DNA of 36,281 nucleotides, taken from positions 1-36,281 of the forward strand of contig NZ_ASRV01000102.1 in NCBI RefSeq assembly GCF_000401215.1, in the 5' to 3' direction. The position numbers were made by a program, and so were the translations under genes. The stretch comes from Clostridium sartagoforme AAU1. Its GTDB lineage: Bacteria; Bacillota; Clostridia; Clostridiales; Clostridiaceae. Below, piece after piece: positions 25,082 to 34,650 of this stretch. Under the pieces are notes generated by a model that saw only the letters and a list, made by a program, of their open reading frames with translations, did no database searches and was not told the origin of the DNA. Every line of letters starts with the position of its first letter. Within the stretch, counting starts at the first letter, position 1.

Positions 25082-25834
25082 TTAATTTCCTCCTAAATCT
25101 CCTAGCTCATACTGAACTAAAGAAGTAGCTACAAAACCTGCTGTCTCTGTTCTAAGTATTCTACTTCCCAAAGTTACTATATAAGCTCCATTTTCTTGTA
25201 GTTTATTTATTTCATTTAATTCAAAACCGCCTTCTGGACCAACTAGTATCCCCACAGTTTTGATTTTAGATTTATCAATATCAGTATTACTAAATAGAGT
25301 TTTGATTCCAAAGTTTTCTGCATTTTCATATGGAACTATAACTATATCTAAACTCTTCATTTTATTTATAGCATCATCAAAACTAATTGGATCTACTACA
25401 TTTGGTATTAAGCTTCTCTTACTTTGTTTGGCCGCTTCTAAAGCTATTCTATTAAGCCTATCTAATTTTTTAAAATCACCTTTTAACTTTATATCAACTC
25501 TATCTGTTAGAGTTGGAATAAATTCAGTAATTCCAAGTTCTGTACCTTTTTGCACTATTAAATCCATCTTTTGTGCTTTTGGTAATCCTTGAAACAAATA
25601 TATTTTTACATTACTTTCATTGTTTATTTGAAGCTTTTCTATTATTTCAATAATGACTTCTTGTTTAGTTATTGTTGAAATAATACCTGTGAATTCTTCT
25701 CCATCACAATTATTTAAAACTATTTTATCCCCTTCATTTAGCCTTAGTACTTTATATAAATGTTTTACATCATCACCTAATATTTTTGCTTTATTTTCTA
25801 TAAAATTTTCTTTAGGAGTAAAAAATTTATGCAT
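25082..25834 (-). CDS. rsmE: 16S rRNA m3U1498 methyltransferase RsmE
   Basis: 250-residue SPOUT methyltransferase acting on U1498 of 16S rRNA. An N-terminal PUA-like domain (HKFFTPKENF, HLYKVLRLNEGDKIVLNN) is followed by the knotted catalytic domain: LFQGLPKAQKMDLIVQKGTELGI, ILVGPEGGF and LGSRILRTETAG. AAGGAG site before the ATG. It lies between prmA and mtaB, likely one transcript. Confidence 0.96.
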   Translation of the reverse strand: MHKFFTPKENFIENKAKILGDDVKHLYKVLRLNEGDKIVLNNCDGEEFTGIISTITKQEVIIEIIEKLQINNESNVKIYLFQGLPKAQKMDLIVQKGTELGITEFIPTLTDRVDIKLKGDFKKLDRLNRIALEAAKQSKRSLIPNVVDPISFDDAINKMKSLDIVIVPYENAENFGIKTLFSNTDIDKSKIKTVGILVGPEGGFELNEINKLQENGAYIVTLGSRILRTETAGFVATSLVQYELGDLGGN

Positions 25835-25853
25835 TGTTCATTCTCCTTAAAAC

Positions 25854-26795
25854 TTATCTTACTTTTGCAACTATACAGTTCCATTCCCCATCTTTATTTA
25901 TTTCGATTACTTCAAAACCAGTTTCTTCAAGCTTTTTAGTAACCATCTCTACTCTGTCATGTATTATTCCTGAAGTAATAAAGTATCCATTATCTTTTAA
26001 AACTCTTTTTACATCTTCTGTTAAAATGCATATAACTTCTGCTATTATATTAGCAACTACTATATCTGCTTTTCCATCAATTACTTCTACTAAATTACCA
26101 TAAAGTATTTGTATATTATCTAAATTGTTATATCCAACATTTTCTTTTGCAGACTCAACAGCAACCGGATCTAGATCAACTCCTACTGCCATTTTAGCCC
26201 CAAGTTTAGCTGCAGCTATAGCAAGTATCCCTGAGCCACATCCAACGTCAAAAACAGTGCTATCAGCTTTTACATACTCTTCTAATGATTGAATGCACAT
26301 TCTTGTTGTTTCATGTGTCCCTGTTCCAAATGCCATACCTGGATCAAGTTCTATTACTTTTTCGTCACCTTGCTCTTGGTATTCTTCCCATATAGGTTTC
26401 ACAACTATTTTTTCGCCTACTTTAGTTGGTTTATAATACTTTTTCCAGTTATTAGCCCAATCTTCTTCAAACATTTTTTCACTTTCTACTTTAGCTAATC
26501 CTGTATCAATTCCAAGCTCTTTAAGTTCATCCATTTTTTCATTTATGTACGTTAATATTTCATTTATATTATCTTCCTCTGAAAAATAAGCTTTAACAAC
26601 TGCTACTTTACCTTTATGCTCTAATACGTTTATATCTGCAAAATCCCAAGTTAATGGACCTTGTTCTCTTTCTAATATGTCATTTGGGTCTTCAATTGCA
26701 ACCCCCTTGCAATCTAATCCATAAAATATTCCTGAAACAGGTTCTAGTGCTTCACTTTTAGTTATAACTCTAACTTCTATCCAAGTTCCTTGCAT
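25854..26795 (-). CDS. prmA: Ribosomal protein L11 methyltransferase PrmA
   Basis: 313-residue methyltransferase modifying ribosomal protein L11. N-terminal substrate-recognition part ([20 protein letters not shown]), then [17 protein letters not shown] and the SAM loop [20 protein letters not shown], acidic strand [11 protein letters not shown] and [12 protein letters not shown]. Length is normal. The AAGGA site is about 10 bases from the ATG. It is first of the prmA-rsmE-mtaB group; upstream is 277 bases of AT-rich non-coding DNA in which I see no more than the beta-galactosidase terminator. Confidence 0.95.
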   Translation of the reverse strand: MQGTWIEVRVITKSEALEPVSGIFYGLDCKGVAIEDPNDILEREQGPLTWDFADINVLEHKGKVAVVKAYFSEEDNINEILTYINEKMDELKELGIDTGLAKVESEKMFEEDWANNWKKYYKPTKVGEKIVVKPIWEEYQEQGDEKVIELDPGMAFGTGTHETTRMCIQSLEEYVKADSTVFDVGCGSGILAIAAAKLGAKMAVGVDLDPVAVESAKENVGYNNLDNIQILYGNLVEVIDGKADIVVANIIAEVICILTEDVKRVLKDNGYFITSGIIHDRVEMVTKKLEETGFEVIEINKDGEWNCIVAKVR

Positions 26796-27026
26796 TTAAA
26801 TTCAGTCCTTTCTAACATACTTTGACTAATTTATTATTTTACACGTCTTCACTACAATAGTAAATATTTTATTTAATCAAAATCTATTTATCTTTGCATA
26901 TATTTATATTATTTTCAATTATACAAATTATAAATATAGAATTTATAATAAATAGCCATTATATCTATAATATAATAAATTCAAATATATTTCTATTTTT
27001 AAATTTACATACCTTATTAGCGAATT

Positions 27027-27056
27027 CAAAAAAGAAGAAGCCTTTTGGCTTCTCCT
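27027..27056 (-). terminator. Intrinsic terminator of the beta-galactosidase gene
   Basis: 9-bp stem (27034-27042 with 27047-27055, one wobble) around TTTT, then a run of six T on the minus strand. It lies 17 bases past the stop at 27073. Confidence 0.9.
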
Positions 27057-27072
27057 TAAATATTATATGCTC

Positions 27073-30000
27073 TTAATTATTAGTTGCATCTTTCTTTCTC
27101 TTATTTGTAAGGATACCTCCAGCTATCATTATACTTATAGCTAGTATTATTACATATGAAGAGTTTGTTCCTCCAGTTTCAGGTAAATCATCACCTTTTC
27201 CATTTTGATTATTGCTTCCATTATTATTATTTTGATTGTTACTTCCGCCATTGTTATTATTTCCACCATTATTGTTTCCACCATTGTTGTTTGTATTATC
27301 TTCATCAGTTTTTGTGATTAAACCTTTAATTGCATTGTTTAAAGCAACTAATGCTTCATCAACAATTTTTTGATCTGCATCTTGATTATCCACTACATCT
27401 TTTGCATTAACTAAAGATTGTGATAATACATTCCAACTAGAAGTTGTATATTTTTCTTTATCTAAATTCTCTGCTGAAGCTATTTTTGCATTTAATTCTG
27501 TTTTATCTCCCTTCAATACTAATTTATTTATTGCTAAATTAATATTAACTTGTAATTCATCTACCTTTGATTGTTCAATATTTTCGTCTTTTAATATTTC
27601 ATCTGACTTCTCTAGCAAATCAATTAATTCCTTAGAACTTGCTTTTGTATAAATTGTTAAGTCTGTTTGCTCTAATTTATTTATTACATTTATTAGATTT
27701 TCTTTATTAGCTTTTATAGATACCTTAGAAACTGCATCTAATAAGGTTTTAGTTATTCTATCAACTTCCTGTTGATTAGCATCATCTTTCTCAATTATTA
27801 GTTGAGCTTCCTTAACTATAGCTTCTAGACCCTCAACTGTTATAGGCTTGTATGACCCAATATTAGAAAGGACTTTATTTGCTACACCTAAAACTGTTTC
27901 TAAAGATGTTTTATTTGCTCTAAATACTAAATTCACCATAGCTTCTCCAAGCTCATCCTTAGCCTTACTTATATCATTTTCTGTAGCATCTCCGTTTTCT
28001 GCAATTAATTTTGCATTATTTAAAGCTACTATAAATTTATCCCATGATGAACTAGTATATTTATCTTTATATTTTATTAAAGCTTCTCCTGTATTTATAA
28101 TGCTTACTAATGATGAATTATCAGCTCTATCAACTAGGTTTATCATTGCTTCAAGTAATTCTTCAACCATACTATTAACATCTTCTTGAGTAGCTTCGTT
28201 ATTATTTAGGATTCCCTCTGCTTTTTCAATTGCCCTCTTCAAACTTTCTACTGATGCAGGTGTGAAGCTATCTTGGTTTTGTAATTTCTCTTTTGCAATC
28301 TCTATTGTTCCTGCTAAAGTTTCCTTGTCAACCGCATATTCTAACATACTTGCTGCTAGGGTTAATTTATTAAATGCTTCGTCAACTTCACTTTGTTGTA
28401 CATACTTATTGTCAAGTATAGCTTTTGCCTCATTAAGCGCCTCAATAAAGTTATTCCAACTTTCTTCTGTATAATCCTCTTTTATTTTATCCTTTAAATC
28501 ATTGTATAAATTAGTTAATAATGATTTATTAGCTTCTTCAGAATTTATTCCTGGAACAACTAAGTCCTTCATATCCAACCACATAACAACTGAATTATCT
28601 TCTGGATTAATTGCATATTCATTTTCTTTATTTTCAAATGCATTTTTTTGTGCTTTTACTTCTTCTTCTGTCAACGCTTTAGAGTAAACTCTAGAACTTG
28701 CAAATTTGTAATCACTTGTTCTATTTGTTTCTGGACAATATCCAAGCCATAAGGATTGATCATTTTGTACAACACCATTTGCTGAAACTGGAGCTGTTCC
28801 AAGTAGGTTTCCATCAAGATATACTGATAATACATTACCATCATAACTTCCTACCACTTGATGCCAATTTCCTATCCAATTTGACGGAACATCAATAATA
28901 GCTTCTTTTGTGTACCATTTATTATCTGTAGATTTAACAAAAATATCTACAGATATTTTTCCTGAACTACCATCTCTAGTCCTTAAGCCAAAGCTACTAT
29001 CTCCTTTGCCTATAATCATATTGTAGTCTTTACCACTACCAGTAGGCATTACCCATGTCTCAGTTGTAAATGCTTGTTTACCTTTAAATATTGAGTCAAA
29101 TATATCTTCTTCATTTTCTCCCTTATTATTAGCAAGCTCTAATCTTCCATTTAGCTTAATACCGCTAATATCATCTGTGACTAAAGTAGCACTTTTCATA
29201 ATAATAGGATTTATTTTATTTTTACTCTTATCTTCTATATATGCTGGAGCTTTTCCATTAATTGCTTCTACATCTTTTACTGCTCTTACAAGCTTATTTT
29301 TAAGATCTTCTCCAACTATTTGTTTTTGTTCTTCGCTTAAATTGTCATATTTAAATTTAAGACCCATTATATCATCATATTGAGAATATGAATATACTAC
29401 TAAATCCTTAATTTCTTTTGATATTTCTTTTTCGTCAAACCCTTTAACATCTCTCCACGCTTTACTTAATTCCATTGGTGACTTATCTGTTGTATATGGT
29501 ACAATTGTATATTCATAATTATATGCTTTATCATTATTTACTCTGTATTGTGGTAGTGTATCTGGTCCACAACTCTTATTCCCATTACCTTGTGATACAT
29601 AATCTACTGATAATATTGTTTCTTTTCTTGGAGACCCTAATTCATATGGATGTCTTGTATTACTTAAATCTTGAGCCGTGAAATGTAACGCACTGGCTTC
29701 AAGTAATTCCTTGCTAGTTACTAATAATGCATTATTAGTATTTGAATTTTTTAAGCTAATCCATTTAACTCCTGTCAAGTTTCCTGAATCCTGAGTTTTC
29801 AAAAATGGATAGAAGAAATTTGATACAGTATTTTCATAAACTCCCACAATTGAAGAAGTGTTTCTATCTTGATAAGATTCTATTGGTCCATTTCCATACC
29901 AAGTTACATCTTCATAATTTTCTGGTAAAGTCATTGTTGATCCTACTTTCAAATATCTTCCCATACTTGTTTTAGTTGCATCTGTTGTAAGATTAACAGT

Positions 30001-33000
30001 TATTTCTCCAGTTCCATTTATAGTATATATAATTTTTTCTGTTGCTCCTTTTGCGTTATTTAATACTAAATCACTTGTAATTACAGTTCTTCCATCTTCA
30101 GACTTACCTACATTTATACTATTAACAGTTATATTTTGGTTTGCATTTTTCCAAGTGCCATCATAATTACCATTATCGTTACTTATTGGAGATCTCCAGA
30201 AGTTTGGAGTAGGTCCTTCTTCAATTAATACTTCTCCATTATAAACATAGTTATTCATTAATCCTGTTGTCTTGTCTATATTAAAAGAGAAGTTTTCTCC
30301 TGATACTAAAAACTCTGATTCTTTTTCTTCCACATCAATATCTTTTTCTGAAATAACTGGAGCTGCTTTCGGCACATTAGCAGCTACTTCAAATTGCTCA
30401 TGTGAAACTTCATGACCAGCTTTTCCCCATAAAGTATCTTCCTTTAATGTTACAAAAATATTTAAATAATATTCTGAACCTGCTTTAATTTGCTCTGGCA
30501 TATTATATGGTATATTTATTGCCTTGCTTTCTTTAGGCGCAACATTTACATCAGCCATTACACCACTATCAATTACTTGACCATCCTCTAATAATTGCCA
30601 ATTAAGATTATATTCATTAAGATTTTTGAAATTGTTTTCATTGTAAACATTAATTTTTCTTGTAGCAACCTCATTTTCATTGGCTTTAAACCAGAAACTT
30701 TGATATTGATATTTTACTTCATATAACTCTGGTTGAACTGTTCTATCAGCTGATATTAATCCATTATTACAGAAGTCTCCATCGTTTGGAGTATCTCCCC
30801 AGTCTCCACCATAACCATAGAATTTACCATTTGCTTCTTCATTATAAAAAGTTTGATATACATCAGATGATGCATAATAATCCCAAACGCCATCTGAACT
30901 TTCCTCTATATTTTTTGAATAATCTATCCATACTAATACTTTTGATGAATCTGAACTTATTTCAGGATTAACATTGTATTGTGCTTTTAGTTCATCTGCT
31001 GTTAATGCATCCTTGTATATACGTGCCATTGATATTTCACCATCAAAACTTCTACTTCTTACTGTATCATATCCAACAGCTACTGGGGCTTCTGTTGAAT
31101 CAACAGTTACCTTATCTGCTCTAGAAGCAACTTGAACACCATCAATAAATATCTTTAAAGTACTACCATCATAAGTTCCTGCAACTTGATGCCAGTTTCC
31201 AACCCAATTTTCCGGGAAATTCGCAGTACAACTTTTCCAACTTCCATTAGTAACTACAAAAAATTCTAATCCACTTCCAGAGCTTTGTGTCTTTAAGGCA
31301 ACTTGATTATCGCCTTTTGAAAGTAATACACTATTCATATTTGTAGATGCTGGTTTTACAATTGCTTCAAAAGTAAATGAAGCATTATCTCCTGATAGTT
31401 CACTATTATATAAATTATTATTTTGGGATTCAATTATAGTATATCCATCATATGCTTTACCTGTTATTGATTCTATTTCTGCATCTACTGCTACTCCACT
31501 TCCATAAACAGCTCCATTAGCAGAATTACTACTTTGATCCTTAATGCTATATCGCTTTGGTAGTTCAGCTAAACGTGACTGATCCACCCAGTCCCATACA
31601 AAGGCTCCTATCATATTTTCTGAGCTTCTTATAGCATCCCAATATTCTTTTAAATTACCTACCGCATTTCCCATAGCATGAGAATATTCACAAAGTACAT
31701 ACGGCATATTTGTTGATGCTGATGCTCTAGACCATGTAGTATCTACAGTTGGATACATATTACTATCTGTATCTACTCCCCCATTCGATCCTAAACCCTC
31801 ACTATGAACAGGGCGCGTATTATCACGATCTTTAAAATACCATACCATTTCAGGATACAAATTATTTGCCCCATTTTTACTATAAGACATTTCATTTCCT
31901 ATTGACCACATAACTATAGCTGTTTGATTCTTTAATGTTTGGAATGAAGTATTTGTTCTATCCATTGTAAGTGGTTTTAAATAAGTTCCTATTGCATTTT
32001 GATTATTCATTAAACTATGACATTCTGCATTAGTTTCACCCATCATATATAAGCCATATTTGTCCGCTAAGTAATATAAGTATTCATCATTTCCATAATG
32101 TGATGTACGAATTGCATTGATATTAAATTGTTTCATCAATTCAACATCTTTTTCTAAAACTTCTCTTGGAACATGCTTACCATACACTGGATCAGTATCA
32201 TGACGATTTGTTCCTTTAAATAATAGCGGTTGACCATTTATTCTAATAGTATCATAAGATGAAGTTACTCTATTGTAATCAGTTCTATTGTTTACGGCAC
32301 TACTAGTAAATGTTATTTCTCTAAATCCAAGCTGTTGTGATAAACTTTCTAAATGGCTTCCTCTACTATCTTTCAATGTCATTACTAATGTATATAGATT
32401 TGGATTCTCTGCTGACCATAATTTAGGAGAAACGATAGTTTTAAGCCCTTTTACTTCTACTGTTTTATTAGATTCTATATTGGATATAGGAATAATCATT
32501 TCATCATCTTCTAATATATTAACTCCACTTTCATCAAAAAGTTTTACATCAACTTTATAATTAGAGGAAATTTCTGATGATAAATTTTTTAATTTTAAAG
32601 ATAAGTCTAATTCTGCATTAATAAAATTTTCATCTAAATCAGTAACTACTGAATAATCATATATATGTGTACTAGGAGTTGATCTAAGATATACATCTCT
32701 AAATATCCCTCCATCATAAATCATATCTTGATCTTCCATCCAGGTACCATCACAAAACTTATGAACTTTTACAGCCAATAAATTTTCTTCCCCTTGAGGA
32801 TTTAGATAATCTGTAATATCAAAATCATGTGGTCTATAACTATCTTCGCTATATCCAACTTCCTTACCGTTTACATATACATAATAAGCTGATTCTACAC
32901 CTTGAAATGATATATAAACTCTTCCATTATCTTGTATCATATCTTCATTTAATACGAAACTCTTACGATATAGTCCAACAGGATTATAATTCACCGGAGC

Positions 33001-33612
33001 TTTTGGAACTGTTACATTTTGATCATATTTGCTCTGCCAAGGCATTTGCACATTTGTATATATTGGAAAATCGAAGCCATAGCTTGTCCAGCTTGCTGGT
33101 AAAGAAACATTTTTCCACCCATCATTATTATCTAATTCATAATTAGAATTCATAAAACCATTGTCTAAGAACTTCTGTGCTTCACTGGCATTTTGCACTA
33201 CTGTTAAATCCCAATCATTATTTTCACCTGTTAATAGCTGATAATAATTTGATCTTTCCTTTTCATAATTCAAAGCACCAAGACGAGCTGATTCTACATC
33301 ATGATAAGCAACTGTTGAAGTAGATGATTCCTCTCTATTTATTCCAAACACATCTACCGCCCTAACTGTTTTACCATTGAGATCAGTATAACCTATCCCC
33401 ATATATTCCTTGTGAGTAAATTTTTTATCATTTGGTCCAAGTTTTGTTTCTGCCTGTATTAATTCTGGCCATTTTTCACCCTTCCATGGTGTAATTTCTC
33501 GATTTACTGTTTCTATTGCTGCTGCATCTATTGGAATTGATTGTCCTAAGATAGATAAAACTAACGTGACTAAAACACTTAGAGATATTATTCTCTTCTT
33601 TTTACGATACAT
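27073..33612 (-). CDS. Cell-wall-anchored GH2 beta-galactosidase with LamG and FIVAR domains
   Basis: 2179-residue secreted enzyme. Signal peptide (1 to about 31, cut near PIDAAA). GH2 sugar-binding and jelly-roll parts (about 165-435), then a TIM barrel with acid/base Glu574 (MWSIGNE) and nucleophile Glu642 (VLCEYSHAMGN), as in LacZ. After WDWVDQ (about 673-678) a LamG/concanavalin-like domain (about 711-885) is inserted before the barrel resumes at YGGDWGDTPNDGDFCNNGL. A LacZ small-chain-like domain follows (about 1105-1375; NFWRSPISNDNG), then a second LamG (about 1490-1665), six FIVAR-type helical repeats (about 1693-2101), an Asn/Gly linker and LPETG (2143-2147) with a membrane helix and basic tail for sortase. 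It likely releases galactose from extracellular glycans such as mucin or milk sugars; substrate inferred. GGGAGG site. Confidence 0.95.
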   Translation of the reverse strand: MYRKKKRIISLSVLVTLVLSILGQSIPIDAAAIETVNREITPWKGEKWPELIQAETKLGPNDKKFTHKEYMGIGYTDLNGKTVRAVDVFGINREESSTSTVAYHDVESARLGALNYEKERSNYYQLLTGENNDWDLTVVQNASEAQKFLDNGFMNSNYELDNNDGWKNVSLPASWTSYGFDFPIYTNVQMPWQSKYDQNVTVPKAPVNYNPVGLYRKSFVLNEDMIQDNGRVYISFQGVESAYYVYVNGKEVGYSEDSYRPHDFDITDYLNPQGEENLLAVKVHKFCDGTWMEDQDMIYDGGIFRDVYLRSTPSTHIYDYSVVTDLDENFINAELDLSLKLKNLSSEISSNYKVDVKLFDESGVNILEDDEMIIPISNIESNKTVEVKGLKTIVSPKLWSAENPNLYTLVMTLKDSRGSHLESLSQQLGFREITFTSSAVNNRTDYNRVTSSYDTIRINGQPLLFKGTNRHDTDPVYGKHVPREVLEKDVELMKQFNINAIRTSHYGNDEYLYYLADKYGLYMMGETNAECHSLMNNQNAIGTYLKPLTMDRTNTSFQTLKNQTAIVMWSIGNEMSYSKNGANNLYPEMVWYFKDRDNTRPVHSEGLGSNGGVDTDSNMYPTVDTTWSRASASTNMPYVLCEYSHAMGNAVGNLKEYWDAIRSSENMIGAFVWDWVDQSRLAELPKRYSIKDQSSNSANGAVYGSGVAVDAEIESITGKAYDGYTIIESQNNNLYNSELSGDNASFTFEAIVKPASTNMNSVLLSKGDNQVALKTQSSGSGLEFFVVTNGSWKSCTANFPENWVGNWHQVAGTYDGSTLKIFIDGVQVASRADKVTVDSTEAPVAVGYDTVRSRSFDGEISMARIYKDALTADELKAQYNVNPEISSDSSKVLVWIDYSKNIEESSDGVWDYYASSDVYQTFYNEEANGKFYGYGGDWGDTPNDGDFCNNGLISADRTVQPELYEVKYQYQSFWFKANENEVATRKINVYNENNFKNLNEYNLNWQLLEDGQVIDSGVMADVNVAPKESKAINIPYNMPEQIKAGSEYYLNIFVTLKEDTLWGKAGHEVSHEQFEVAANVPKAAPVISEKDIDVEEKESEFLVSGENFSFNIDKTTGLMNNYVYNGEVLIEEGPTPNFWRSPISNDNGNYDGTWKNANQNITVNSINVGKSEDGRTVITSDLVLNNAKGATEKIIYTINGTGEITVNLTTDATKTSMGRYLKVGSTMTLPENYEDVTWYGNGPIESYQDRNTSSIVGVYENTVSNFFYPFLKTQDSGNLTGVKWISLKNSNTNNALLVTSKELLEASALHFTAQDLSNTRHPYELGSPRKETILSVDYVSQGNGNKSCGPDTLPQYRVNNDKAYNYEYTIVPYTTDKSPMELSKAWRDVKGFDEKEISKEIKDLVVYSYSQYDDIMGLKFKYDNLSEEQKQIVGEDLKNKLVRAVKDVEAINGKAPAYIEDKSKNKINPIIMKSATLVTDDISGIKLNGRLELANNKGENEEDIFDSIFKGKQAFTTETWVMPTGSGKDYNMIIGKGDSSFGLRTRDGSSGKISVDIFVKSTDNKWYTKEAIIDVPSNWIGNWHQVVGSYDGNVLSVYLDGNLLGTAPVSANGVVQNDQSLWLGYCPETNRTSDYKFASSRVYSKALTEEEVKAQKNAFENKENEYAINPEDNSVVMWLDMKDLVVPGINSEEANKSLLTNLYNDLKDKIKEDYTEESWNNFIEALNEAKAILDNKYVQQSEVDEAFNKLTLAASMLEYAVDKETLAGTIEIAKEKLQNQDSFTPASVESLKRAIEKAEGILNNNEATQEDVNSMVEELLEAMINLVDRADNSSLVSIINTGEALIKYKDKYTSSSWDKFIVALNNAKLIAENGDATENDISKAKDELGEAMVNLVFRANKTSLETVLGVANKVLSNIGSYKPITVEGLEAIVKEAQLIIEKDDANQQEVDRITKTLLDAVSKVSIKANKENLINVINKLEQTDLTIYTKASSKELIDLLEKSDEILKDENIEQSKVDELQVNINLAINKLVLKGDKTELNAKIASAENLDKEKYTTSSWNVLSQSLVNAKDVVDNQDADQKIVDEALVALNNAIKGLITKTDEDNTNNNGGNNNGGNNNNGGSNNQNNNNGSNNQNGKGDDLPETGGTNSSYVIILAISIMIAGGILTNKRKKDATNN

Positions 33613-33690
33613 ATTTTACCTCCCTAAATTATTGTAAATTATCAAATCAAACACACCTTAGTAAACGTTTAATGTTGGGGGTTTACTATC
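33613..33690 (-). promoter_or_regulatory. Leader and candidate operator of the beta-galactosidase gene
   Basis: AGTAAAC (33660-33666) and GTTTACT (33681-33687) form a 7-bp dyad; the left arm is part of the palindrome TAAACGTTTA, which resembles LacI/GalR/CcpA-type half-sites. On the minus strand it lies 45-75 bases before the start codon. A weak TTAACA lies upstream with a poor -10, as in activated or repressed catabolic genes. No regulator gene is adjacent. Confidence 0.45.
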
Positions 33691-33834
33691 CCAGTACAAA
33701 ATAAGTGCATGTTTGTTAAGGTAATTTCCTACTTAATTATAATACCTTTTCCCAATATTTTACATATGATATTATTAGTTAAATCTTCAAAATTATTAAC
33801 TTTTTTACTATTTTAATATTCTCATTATAAATAT

Positions 33835-33864
33835 AAAAAGTATTTGGATTTCCAAATACTTTTT
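33835..33864 (-). terminator. Intrinsic terminator of tpx
   Basis: 14-bp perfect stem (AAAAAGTATTTGGA and its complement) with a 2-base centre. It starts 8 bases after the tpx stop; T tracts at both ends allow action in both directions. Confidence 0.9.
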
Positions 33865-33871
33865 ACTAATG

Positions 33872-34369
33872 TTATTTTGCTTCTTTAGCAGCTTCAAAAA
33901 TTTTATCATAACTTGGCTCACTTGTAATTTCATCTAAATACTCAACAAATGTCACTGTATTATTTGAATCTACTACAAAGGATGCTCTTGTTAATAATCC
34001 TAACTCTTTTGCATAAGTCCCAGTTGCTTGTGAAAAACTTTTATTTTTATAATCTGATAATGTTTTAACTTTTTCTACTCCTTCTAATCCACACCATCTT
34101 GCTTGTGCAAAGGGTAAGTCCATTGAAATTGTATAACAAGTTACTCCGTTTAAGCTATCAACTTCTTTATTAAATCTTTTTACTTCCATATCACAAACTG
34201 GTGTATCAATTGATGGTACTGTAAGAAATACTCTTATACCTTTTGTATCCTTTAAGCTAAATTCACCTAAATCATTTGTTGTTACTGTAAAATCGGTCAA
34301 CTTATCTCCAACATTTAATGTATTGCCTTCTAAAGTTATAGGGGATCCTTTAAATTTTACTTGTTTCAT
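33872..34369 (-). CDS. tpx: Thiol peroxidase Tpx (atypical 2-Cys peroxiredoxin)
   Basis: 165-residue peroxiredoxin reducing hydroperoxides with thioredoxin. Peroxidatic Cys59 lies in TVPSIDTPVCD and resolving Cys93 in ARWCGLEG, the Tpx arrangement. The N-terminal KFKGSPITLEGNTLNVGDKLTDF is characteristic. AAGGAG site before the ATG. It faces the same way as the siroheme reductase upstream, but a strong terminator lies between them. A sequence with partial likeness to a PerR box (34431-34445) lies in its upstream region. Confidence 0.96.
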   Translation of the reverse strand: MKQVKFKGSPITLEGNTLNVGDKLTDFTVTTNDLGEFSLKDTKGIRVFLTVPSIDTPVCDMEVKRFNKEVDSLNGVTCYTISMDLPFAQARWCGLEGVEKVKTLSDYKNKSFSQATGTYAKELGLLTRASFVVDSNNTVTFVEYLDEITSEPSYDKIFEAAKEAK

Positions 34370-34480
34370 TTTATCTTTCTCCTTACTTTAAGATTTCTAT
34401 TTTATGTTTTCCAAAAATCTTATAAATTATATGTGATAATTATATTTATCATCATTCTAATTTTTCTTGTAAGTGAAAGC

Positions 34481-34554
34481 TTATAAAAAAGGTAATATAT
34501 AAGTTTTCTTCTTCCGTCCTTCCACTCCAAGCCAACGTAAACTTACATATTATC
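34481..34554 (-). terminator. Terminator-like hairpin with a G-rich loop
   Basis: A 14-bp stem (34493-34506 with 34539-34552, one wobble; extendable by two pairs) encloses a 32-base loop and is followed on the minus strand by TTTTTT. The loop is unusually G-rich on the minus strand: GGCTTGGAGTGGAAGGACGG has five GG pairs separated by 2-3 bases. It lies about 100 bases after the siroheme reductase stop and about 110 bases before tpx. Confidence 0.65.
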
Positions 34555-34570
34555 TCTTGCCAACTAAAGG

Positions 34571-34619
34571 AAGAAATTATAAATATTTATTCTACATCAT
34601 GAATTTTTTATAATTTCTT
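34571..34619. repeat. 13-bp perfect inverted repeat after the siroheme reductase gene
   Basis: AAGAAATTATAAA (34571-34583) and its exact complement (34607-34619) enclose a 23-base loop. On the minus strand it lies just before the G-rich-loop hairpin, making two tandem hairpins in the 3' untranslated region. Confidence 0.6.
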
Positions 34620-34650
34620 AAAGAGTAAAAAAGTATACATATGTAGAGTT

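Noticed and set aside
27180-27300. DNA tandem repeat at the Asn/Gly-rich linker
   Set aside because: It is simple codon repetition encoding the NNGGN wall-spanning linker before LPETG, a normal feature of sortase substrates.
32829-33146. Open frames on the plus strand opposite the beta-galactosidase gene (also 27848-28189, 32288-32560 and others)
   Set aside because: They lie wholly inside a well-supported gene on the other strand, have no ribosome sites and give low-complexity translations.
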